A DNA stretch of 64,000 nt from Saitoella complicata NRRL Y-17804. Lineage: Eukaryota; Ascomycota; Saitoellomycetes; Saitoellales; Saitoellaceae. How positions within the stretch are numbered: the stretch's first letter is position 1; each line of letters opens with the position of its first letter. Below the pieces are notes generated by a model that saw only the letters and a list, made by a program, of their open reading frames with translations, was not told the DNA's origin and did no database searches. The translations under genes were made by a program, and so were the position numbers. This document shows, one piece after another, positions 40,046-49,076 of the stretch. The DNA lies in contig NW_017566993.1 in assembly GCF_001661265.1 (NCBI RefSeq), forward strand, positions 372,001 through 436,000, read 5' to 3'.

Positions 40046-40819
40046 GGGGGTGTATGCTGTCAGTCTTTTAGGGAGGATTTGTTTTCTTGATCTGACGCTG
40101 ACTTTCCAGCTTCCCTCGGCGGCGGTACCTCGCAGCACTGGACCCCTCGCACGTGAGCCTGCGAAATCTTTCCAGGCACGCGCGCCCGTCCTACAAATTC
40201 ACCCAGAAAAAAATCGCACTTCTCCTCTACACCAACCATACCGCCTAACGACGACGACCATAGTAAGTGGTGAGTACTATCCTTCGCTGAGCATCCATCG
40301 ACGTCAGTGACTTCTCTCTCGCTTTTCGTTCCGTCTGTGACGAAGAGTGATGGAGTAGAGATCATATGATGATTACCATATCACAGACCTGTACCAAAAC
40401 CTTCGGGTATTGAGGATAAATGTGTTTTGCCTTTTGTCTGAACAATCTCTTGTTGTCGTCGAGGCGTGCTCTTGCTTCCGTCGTTGTTACAAGTGGACGA
40501 ATGCTAATTCGTTGTTAAGGTTATAGGCATGTGAAACTTGATGTGTTACGCCAACCTCGGTTCAAGAGGGAGTTCTCCTGGTCTTTGTGTCGGGACGTAA
40601 AAGTGTTCACCCGGCTGTTCTGCAGGACTACAGTTCGAATCGAGCGGTAGGAAGTACAGATCGGAGGTCATTATTACGTCCCGCCGCACAGATCAAACAT
40701 ATCATCCCCAGGAAACGCTCACAGCAACATCGCCTCTCATCCCCGACCGCCTACTCGTATGAGAACATGTTATCTCATACAAATGACTCCTCTAACTTCC
40801 ACATTCAACAACATTCCTA
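40046..40819. other. Intergenic, LeuRS promoter side and tRNA upstream flank
   Basis: About 770 bases without a supported gene. The left part should be the LeuRS promoter. The rest shows only short frames with no domain. Confidence 0.4.
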
Positions 40820-40890
40820 GCTTGAGTGGTGTAATGGTAACATGGTACCTTCCCAAGGTACCGCCCCGGGTTCGATTCCCGGCTCTGGCA
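40820..40890 (+). tRNA. tRNA-Gly (anticodon CCC)
   Basis: A 71-base intronless tRNA. The acceptor stem pairs GCTTGAG with CTCTGGC, with a T-G wobble at 3:70 and one T-T mismatch at 4:69. The D stem is GTGT/ACAT, the anticodon stem GTACC/GGTAC is perfect, the loop is TTCCCAA (CCC at 34-36), and the T arm is CCGGG-TTCGATT-CCCGG. Internal promoter boxes are good (A box TGGTGTAATGG, B box GGTTCGATTCC). A TTTTT terminator follows about five bases after the end. Discriminator base A. Confidence 0.95.
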
Positions 40891-41159
40891 CGTGCTTTTT
40901 GCTTTCCTTGTAGCTTTCCTTTGGTAGCTATATATTTGAGCAATAAAATCGTTGCGATTGTTTTGTCCACGAACCTGGCAGTTGTTCAGTCTCGTTTGCA
41001 ATTGTGCGCGGGTCAGGTTTCCGATGGCAGCACGGTTATAATAACCGTGGGAACTATGGCTACACGGCGCTGACCTCGCTCTCATGACATCGAAATGTCG
41101 ACAATTCCTACGATGTATACCCAGGCATGCGATTGATGTCAACCATCCAAGGGCTGATC

Positions 41160-41529
41160 GCTCAACCTTTCGAGTGCTTGATGGGACCCCCGTGAAGAGC
41201 CCGACATCTCCCCGTCGAAGAAAGAATGTCGGGAGCGGAGGACTGGGGAAGAGGTTTGCGGCGGCGCATGGGGAGGGGGATGGAGGGGCAGGGGAGTATT
41301 TTAATTTTACGATGACGCCGTTTCCACGACCTACATGGCAGGTATTCTCCCTCCGGAGGAGGAGGAGGATGGGATTGTGCTGACGATGGTTAACGCCGTT
41401 GGAGAGAGGGGCGAGGAGAGGTGTGAGTTGTTTGTGTTGGATGCGAGGCGATGGGAGGAGATTGGGAGTGCGTGTTTGGGGGGATGGCATGCGAAGAGTG
41501 TTCATGGGAGTTTTGTTGATGCGAATTGA
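41160..41529 (+). pseudogene. Carotenoid cleavage oxygenase relic
   Basis: Two pieces of the carotenoid oxygenase (RPE65/CCD) fold lie end to end in different frames. The first, around 41250-41345, reads 'RFAAAHGEGD' and 'GEYFNFTMTPFPRPTWQVF', matching the middle block usually like 'tAHp..Dp.tGeyfnf' with its metal-ligand histidine. The second, 41346-41529, reads 'PPEEEEDGIVLTMV', 'CELFVLDARRWEEIGSA' and 'SVHGSFVDAN', the C-terminal block with the last ligand histidine. The hundred or more residues expected between them are missing, and the N-terminal half is absent. I read this as a decayed, internally deleted host gene. It lies about 270 bases after the tRNA-Gly. Confidence 0.68.
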
Positions 41530-42002
41530 GTTGGGGTTTCGGTGACACGATCTCTGGACAGCGCTTTTAGGACCGAAGATGCCAGCATTCCATCGGACGC
41601 ATGAACATACCTGCACCTCGCTTCACGTCGGCATCTGCCTCGTCGGAAATTGCGACAAAGAGCTACCTCTCGCAGGATCTCCCCCGGCTCTTGACGCCGC
41701 AGACTGAGCTGGCAGGATTGGCCGCGGTACGTGTTTATTCTCGGACGACGGCGCTGGCGGGTCCAGAGCGTTTTGAGAATCTACATACCGGTAGACGGAG
41801 AGCTGCTTCAAAACAAAGTCGGCCCGCGATATCACAAAGGACAAGACTTTATCACCACGTGATCCCGGGATATCGATATCGATACAAGTTGACACTGTAA
41901 TGACCAGCACGTGCAAGAAAACAGCTACCAAGGTATACCGAACGCTAAATCCTGCACAAATCCAAAAAGCTCTCCTCAACCATGACCAGCAGTACTAATG
42001 GT
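41530..42002. other. Intergenic, no supported gene
   Basis: About 470 bases between the oxygenase relic and the CCCH gene's 3' end. A short palindrome-rich patch ('ccgggatatcgatatcgat', about 41867-41885) is present. Nothing else recognised. Confidence 0.4.
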
Positions 42003-42902
42003 TCAGACATGCGCAAAGCGACAACTCTGACCATACCTACACCCCCCCTTCCTCCAAAAACTACACTCCTTCACCCCTCCTCCTCCCGCTCCTCCTCCTC
42101 CTCCTGCACCAAACGCACCTCCACCACCGCCACCCATCGACATCCCCCCCAACCCCACACTCAACTCATCCTCCAAATCATTGGCTCCCATCCCAGCCTT
42201 AAGCGCATCCAAAAACTCGGCCGCGTCTGGGTCTGTGGGTTGGATTCCGTACTCCGCCAACATACCCACCTCGACCGCCGAGAAGCCATTCGCCCCTTGA
42301 GAGTGGGAGCCGTAAGCTTCGTAGGCTGCTTCGTCAAAGTCGAAATCGGGTTCGTTGAACTCTTGTACAGGGGTGTATGCTGAGTGTAAATGCGAGTGAG
42401 AAGAGGGGGTAGGGTTCGAGGATTCAGCGGCTTGTGCTTGTGCTTGCCCGGCGCGGACGGCGAGGAGGAAGGCGTGGGCGTTGGGGTTTATTGGGGACAT
42501 ACCGAATTCTTCGAGGTCGCGGAGGTCAGCAGATGTAAACTCTGCACTAGACTTTGGTGCGGGTGCGGGTGCGGGAGGTGCGACGGTGGTGGTGGCGGGG
42601 ATGACTGCCTGCATTGCTGCTGGAGGCGGCGGGGGCATCGCAGTCGCAGTCGAGGTCGCAGCAGCCGGGCCATCGACGTGCGCAAACTGACACGAACTCC
42701 CATTCCGACAAGCTCCCTTCTTGTAGAACGTGCACTCCCTCACACCTCCGTGCCCTCGTCCTTGTCCTCCGCCCCCGACGGCTCCAAAGGAAGGAGGTTG
42801 AGCAACCTGACTGGCTCCTCCGTGGCTGAATCGACAGCTTGAACCATTTCTACAGGCGCCTTTGGCGAAGAAGAGGCATGGCGGTGCTGATTGAGTTGAC
42901 AT
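42003..42902 (-). CDS. CCCH zinc-finger protein with three fingers and a duplicated helical module
   Basis: A 299-residue intronless protein, ATG at 42902. Three C-x7-8-C-x5-C-x3-H type fingers are present: 'CLFFAKGACRNGSSCRFSH' (residues about 9-27), 'CTFYKKGACRNGSSCQFAH' (about 57-75) and 'CSFWRKGGCRYGQSCRFAH' at the extreme C-terminus. Such fingers usually bind RNA. Between fingers 2 and 3 lies an Ala/Pro-rich linker and two copies of a ~33-residue module: 'FTSADLRDLEEFGMSPINPN' followed by 'AHAFLLAVRAGQ', and 'FSAVEVGMLAEYGIQPTDPD' followed by 'AAEFLDALKAGM'. I infer an RNA-binding adaptor. No family name is claimed; the layout resembles fungal CCCH proteins of unknown role. Confidence 0.85.
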   Translation of the reverse strand: MSTQSAPPCLFFAKGACRNGSSCRFSHGGASQVAQPPSFGAVGGGGQGRGHGGVRECTFYKKGACRNGSSCQFAHVDGPAAATSTATAMPPPPPAAMQAVIPATTTVAPPAPAPAPKSSAEFTSADLRDLEEFGMSPINPNAHAFLLAVRAGQAQAQAAESSNPTPSSHSHLHSAYTPVQEFNEPDFDFDEAAYEAYGSHSQGANGFSAVEVGMLAEYGIQPTDPDAAEFLDALKAGMGANDLEDELSVGLGGMSMGGGGGGAFGAGGGGGAGGGGVKECSFWRKGGCRYGQSCRFAHV

Positions 42903-43771
42903 TGTGACTGCGGGGATTGGTTGTTTAGGGGGTTGGTGGTGTGAGCTGGACGCGAGGTACGGTACGGTGTCGGTGTTTTGTGCCTGTCTTGTGCCTGGGA
43001 CAACCTTACCGGGGGAGAGCGGGCACATGACAGGAAAGATTTCGATTCAGCTGTCGTAATCGCGATTGTCGCATCGCTTACCGGCACCTCCAGAGTCATG
43101 CGGTTGCTTGAGCGGGGGACTTTCACATGAACCCGAATTCCGTGAGATCCGAAAGTCAAAGGCGAAAACAGTCCGGATCCCATAAGGTTCAAAACCCTCC
43201 GATTCTCGATCCGGTTTGAATTTGGCTGTAATTGAGCATATCCAAGTACCAAAGCAGACTTGCGAGTAGATCCATCTCGTAATCACCCAACCCCACCGTA
43301 GCCCCGCGGCCGATTTCTGCGTCGTCCGAGACACAGGTAAACTCAGCATGGCACCTTATACGTAAGAGGCAACCCCATGGAGCCGGAACTTTAAGGGGGT
43401 TCGAGTTCCATGTCGTCTTCGTATACGCACTTCATAGAACGGGGGCCGGGTGCGGGTGCGGCTCAAGAAAACGAATGACACGACGACGTGGTGCATGAAC
43501 GTTAACTTACACACATTTCGGTAATGTAATGTACGTTAGGTAGACCATGGATCTGGAGACGTGTTGAGGTCATATGACATCGATTGCGATTGCGTGTCAC
43601 AGCCGCAGCGGCCGGGATCGGTGCGTTTATCTACTGTGTTGGGTATATACTGGTCTTGTTTCCCGACGTACCCTGAACCCTCCAAGGCATATATCCCGAC
43701 ATTTGTGACGGTTCAGACGGACAATCGGACAATCGGATCAGAGGAGCTCAAGGTTCGTTTTCGTTCATGCT
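42903..43771. promoter_or_regulatory. Divergent promoter region CCCH / Zn2Cys6 regulator
   Basis: An 869-base spacer between divergent genes, long for this window, as often seen upstream of regulated transcription-factor genes. A GTATATAC box lies at about 43643-43650, some 125 bases before the regulator's ATG. No supported gene in it. Confidence 0.42.
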
Positions 43772-46700
43772 ATGTCGTCGTTCCCAACTCCAATCCCACC
43801 TCCCCGTCCACCACCGCGAAAGGTCGATCCGATCCACCGACGACGAACGGCGGAAGCCTGCGATCGGTGTAAACGTCGCAAAACAAAGGTATCCTCTCCT
43901 CTCCTCTCGTCTCTTTTCCTCTCCAATTGGCTGATTGTATGCGCGCTCATAGTGCGACGGCTCCCAACCCTGCGTACAATGCCAATCACAAAACGCCGAA
44001 TGCGTATATACCGGTTCCTCACGCTCTCGTCAAGGTCGTGGTGGTTCGACGTCTGAGTCGCCTGTGTCTACGCCTGGGACTTCGGCGGGTGCGTCGGCGA
44101 GTGCGTCGGCGACTATGTCGTCTTCGGCGTCGGGGAGTGGTGCTGGGAGGCCGACGTCGAGTGGACGTCCGCACCCGTTTTATGGGACGGCACCGCCTGA
44201 GGCGCAAGGACAAGGGCAATCGGCGCCGGCGCCTCCGCAGAGGCCGTTGGTTGGACCGGGTGGGATGATGCCCATTGGAGGGGATATTGATCCTTTGGCG
44301 AGGTCGAGTTCGTTTTTCGGTGGTGGTGGTCAGCAAGGAGGACAGTCAGGAAGCGGTGGTGGTGGGGGAGGAGGAATGATACCGGGGTTGAGTCCGTGGG
44401 GGAGGAGTGTGTTGCCTCTCGAGTTGACCTTTCCGCAGATGGGGCAACAGCAGCAACAGCAAGACACGCGGTTTGAGAGGTTCATGAGGACGGAGAGATC
44501 GGAGGAGGAGCAGATGCCTGATGTGCCGGAGGTACAGGGTGATGAGACCCGACCGAGGGCGGCTATGGCGAACGAACCGAAGGAGTTTTTTCCTGCGGCG
44601 ACTCGAGAGCATTCTCGGACTGAAGCCGAGGGTGAGGAAGAACAGGGAGGAGAAGGAGAAGGAACAGGCGTCCGCGAAACACAGCAAAAGGAGGGAGAGG
44701 TCGAGAATCTGGTCAATGTCACCTCCCGTCTCGTCCTCGACTCCAAAGGGAAAGCCCGGTTCCTCGGTGAATCATCACCCCTAGCATTCCTCGGCTCCGT
44801 CCGTAAGGATGTGGAGAGACGGTATGGACCTTCTTCCTTCACCCGCGACACAGCACAAAACGTCATCTCGGACGGTGTGAGCCTCCCTGGTCGTCCAATC
44901 CCCTTCCAAGCTCAACTTCCTTCGCGGCAAGTCGCCGACGTCCTCGTCGAGGCGTTCTTCAAGCATGTTCACAATTTGCAGCCAGTATTTAGTCGTGATG
45001 GGTTCTGGAAGAAGTATGAAGACATGTGGAAGGATCCGAACAGTATGGGACGCGTGTGGTTTTGTCATATGAATCTGATATTGGCGTTGGGATGTTTGTT
45101 TAAGGATCCCACGCCCGGATTAGATGCCGACGGGATTAAAGAGGAGGGGAAGCAGACTGCGGAGCGGGCTGTGTTGTTCTACGAGACGGCTCGGACATTG
45201 ATGGATGAGGTCTACGAAAGTGGAGAGTTTCATTGCGTACAGGCGAGTATACTGGCTGCTCTTTATCTTATTACCGCGGGACAGAGGAATGGATGTTGGA
45301 CTTTTGTCGGGATCGCGATTAGGGTTGCGCAAGGGTTTGGATTACATCGGAAGGCTGGGTCAGAGAGTTTACAGGATGATGGGATTGATGGTGCGAACCC
45401 GGAGATGAGGAAGAGGGTTTGGTGGACGTTGTATGCGTTGGAGACATACATCGCTTCCACACTCGGGAGACCCATCGCGATTCGGTATGAGGATTGTGAT
45501 GTGGAATGGCCCGTCGTTCCGGAAAGTCCGAATGGAGACGCGATTGAGCCGGAGCCTTTACGTTCGTTGTTTATCTTGCATACGGCAAAGTTGGCGACGG
45601 TCGTTAGTGAGATTATGAGGAGAGTGTATCCGGCGAGGCATACGGAGAGTATGATGGATGTTATCAAGGATATTGCGGGGCATATACGCAAGTACTCGAC
45701 TGAGTTACCGGAGGAGTTGAGGCCGGTTAATCATCGGTGTGGCGGTGTCAGGGAGGAGGATATGCCCATGCGGATGGTTTGTCAGCTCCAGCTCGAGAGG
45801 TTCTGGGCAATCATGTTACTTACGCGACCCGCGTTCTTCCGCTATGTTGGTGAAGGAGGGAAGAGGGCTGAATTGAAGGAGTACGCGCATAGCTGCGTCT
45901 TCGTCGCTCGAAAGTACATCGAGTTAGCGTGGGACCAACATGCCCGCGACCTCATCCACCGCCGCCAATTCTACATCGTCCAAGTCCTCTTCGCAGCTTC
46001 CGTCATAACCCTCTTCGACCTTTCCGTCCGCATCATCCGCTGCCCTGAAGCCGAAGCGGAGAGCATCCTCGCGATCGTGGATCGAGCGACGGGGTTAATG
46101 AGGTATTGTGGAGAGTGGGATGTGATTGCGTGGAAGGCTTTGGGGATTGTGGAGAGGTTTCGGGATGCCCTGGTTGCGATTCGGGCGAGGAAGAGGGGGA
46201 GGCCGGGGAGTAGTGAGAGTTCTGGATCGGGGAGTTCGGAGCAGAAGAGGAAGGGCACTGGACCGCCGGAGAAGACGCAGAAGGGCGGGACGGGACCAGG
46301 AGGCAGTGGAGGACCTGCGGAGACTGCGCAGTGGCAGCAGAGGTTTCCTGAGGCGGCTGCTGGCAGTGATACCGGTGGAAATGGCAACGCGGGCGAGCAC
46401 CGACGATGGAGATCTCGTGAAGCTCCCCACAGTCCGAGATCACACCGTCACTACACGTACACCCATCGTCAAGAACCCAGCACCGGATCCAACGCCTCAG
46501 CGTACACAACCACTTCCACCGCCTCCACTAGGTCTTCTGCATCCGCGTCCACCACCGGTAGGGCCGCGGGTAATGGTACTGCGTCGATCGCACCGTGGGA
46601 TAAGAAGCATGGGGTGAATTTACAGTATGCGAGCCATGCGTGGAATAGCCCAGAGCTCGAACCTTACCTTCACTTACCCACGACTATCAATAACGATAAC

Positions 46701-47120
46701 CCGGAAGTAGCCTTAAGCGTGGGGTCGTCGGGACCGGAAACGGGGACGGCTGTGTCTCCACAGACTTTGCCGGAGATATTGGCTGCTCTTAACCTTACGA
46801 CGTGGTTTCCTGAGTTGCATGGGATGGAATACGATCGGATCTATGCCCGTTATAATGATCGCGATCCCAACCTCCAGAGGATGCAAGGAGGTTGGGAGGG
46901 GGATGTGGATGTGGACATGGAGATGGACATGGAGGAGAGCGAGGCAGAGGAGCGGGAAAGGGCTAGGGAGGTTGAGGTGTTTCATCGGATGATGGAGGAG
47001 TTTGAAAGGGGGGAGGGGCCGAGGGGGCAAGGAGGGGAAGAAGGAGTTGGTATGGGAGTGGGAATTGGGTCTGAGTTTCAGGGGCCGTTGGGGTTGGCGC
47101 AGAGTTTGGGTTGGGCTTAG
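43772..47120 (+). CDS. Zn2Cys6 transcription factor with Fungal_trans domain
   Basis: Nuclear regulator of 1094 residues from exons 43772-43888 and 43953-47120. The 64-nt intron in phase 0 lies inside the zinc cluster. Exon 1 ends 'CDRCKRRKTK' and exon 2 opens 'CDGSQPCVQCQSQNAEC', which gives the complete C-x2-C-x6-C-x5-C-x2-C-x6-C binuclear cluster near residues 30-57. A Ser/Gly/Ala-rich spacer and a Gln tract follow. The Fungal_trans (middle homology) domain covers about residues 390-620, from 'VEAFFKHVHNLQPVFSRDGF' through 'RVWWTLYALETYIASTLGRP'. The C-terminal third is Ser/Thr/Gly-rich and ends in an acidic, Met-rich patch. Target genes cannot be told from sequence. Confidence 0.92.
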
Positions 47121-49076
47121 GCTTGGGTAAAGGGGAGTATGGTGTTTGGCTTTGCTTGTGGTGGGGATACCGGTGATTGCTCCAGCTACAGGGCATCATC
47201 CTACATTCATTGCGAAGGGTACACGAACAAAACATTTGAACTCGCAATGAAGATCGACATTTGAAATCCCATCAATCTTGCGTAAAGAGGATCGCTGCCA
47301 ACGTAAGCCAAGGATCGACATCAGCGTTCTACCCAATCCGCTTGCGCTTACCTGACGAGAGGACTCGTACCGGAGTGTTTAGGATGTGTTGTACTTGCTG
47401 TTTGATGACGAGAAAAATGTGATTGCCTAAAGAGCTGAAACTATGGTACACACCAGTAGTAGCTGATCATGACCGCTTGACGGCGCATGGACGTTAACTC
47501 TCTCGCCTTGGCCATGAAGCTGAAGGCCCGTTGGACCGTTACCCTTAGCCGGTACCTGCCAGTTGCTCTCACCGACGTTCTTGCTCATGATCACCGGCCG
47601 CGCCGCGGTCATTACGATTCCCAAGTCGCACGCAACCCCATGGCCAATTCTAGATCTTCCCAGCCAATCGGTGATTGCGCATTGACTAGCTGGACTTCAG
47701 TGTTCTAGGCTCGCTTTCACTGACAGTAAGCTCATCGATATGTGATGCGGTCTGATCGAACACCGGTGGTGACCAAAAACCTCACCTCCACTGACAATGA
47801 CATGAAAATGGACTCACGCTCAAGGCAGAACCCTGGCGTAACAAATCCACACAACTAATCGAAGACCGCATCAATTCCCTGGCCCCCCCACCTCCTCCCC
47901 TTACCTCGCAATCGCGACAATTAGCATCCCAACACAAAGCAACCGCGCGAGGTATTTCGATGATAGGATGAGCTTTAAGCTGTGACAGGGGTTGGAGGCG
48001 CATCGGCCGTTGGGGAGTATTATGAGGGCGAGGAGAGGGTTTTATGAGGTTTCGAGTGGGTGAAGGATTAGGGAGAATGTGGGGGTGGTGGGGAGGGCTG
48101 ACCCGGGGGAGAGGTGCCGGCGTGAGGAGAGGGTGGGAACGGTGGGGAGGGTGTGTGGATGAGTAGGGTTGGGGTGGACCTGTATGATTAAGGGTGATGT
48201 TTATCATTGGTCAAATGGCAAGCCTCGACAATATTTTATCTCTGGACTCTGTGTAGGAACAGCATGCCGTGTCGTGGTGTTGTCCTTTAGATCGTCCATG
48301 GCACTGGTACCGGCTCCAGTTACCTTGCTTATTTCCTTTTGAAGTAAGCCAAAAATGAGGTATTTGCATTCAAAGGTCCTCATGGTGAATTCGAAATAAA
48401 TATGACAAATGAGGAAGTTTCAAGCGCGTCCTATGCAAAATACGTATACACATGCCTTGCGATGCCGATCCGTCGCGATCTGCGCAATAAAAGCCAGGTT
48501 TTGGAGACTTGGTAACGGAAAACAGGTTTTCGCCGTATGCGGTGTTGTCTTTCCATCTTAAAATCATGCTCTCTGCTTGCCTTGGGCACTGAACCTTTCA
48601 TAACGTCCCGCGCCGGGCTCACACGCTATAGGCGCTAGCTGGCTATAGCGAGATTCCAAACCTTGTCCGCTCTAATTCCCATCAAGAAAGGGCGCGAACG
48701 AAGCCTCTCCTAGTTGCCTACTTTCTGTCTTGGAGATAGAGACGCTCTTTCTGCACACGAACGACGCATCGCTTTGCCTTCTTGGAATAAGGTTTACCGG
48801 CTCATATCCGGGCCTGCAAAGTACATGTACAGCTGACCGGTCAATCGCCCAAATCGTCCAATGAGCACAATATGTTCAAGTCGATGACGACTGATGACGA
48901 TAGTGCGCTTGTCCGGCTGGTCGGGTCAGCTGTTTGGTTGCAAACGTCACCCGATGCCTTGTTCCGTGCGGGGTATCTGAATAGTATAAGGAGGGGCGGC
49001 GTCACCTCCCCCCCACTACATCAACCGTACTCCGACCGCCTCGATACCCAGCACGCCAAGGGCTCCCACATCAAAG
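47121..49076. other. Long gene-poor stretch
   Basis: Nearly 2 kb without a supported gene, the largest gap here. Open frames at 47487-47708 (plus) and 47782-48207 (minus) have no domain. The minus one contains a Cys-containing patch ('LCWDANCRDCEV') beside a GTAAGG donor-like site, which might be an exon of a small secreted protein, but no start or second exon could be joined. AT-rich stretches lie at 48330-48420. Confidence 0.45.

Noticed and set aside
43953-44063. Start of the Zn2Cys6 regulator at 44064
   Set aside because: That would lose the zinc cluster. The spliced start at 43772 restores all six cysteines.
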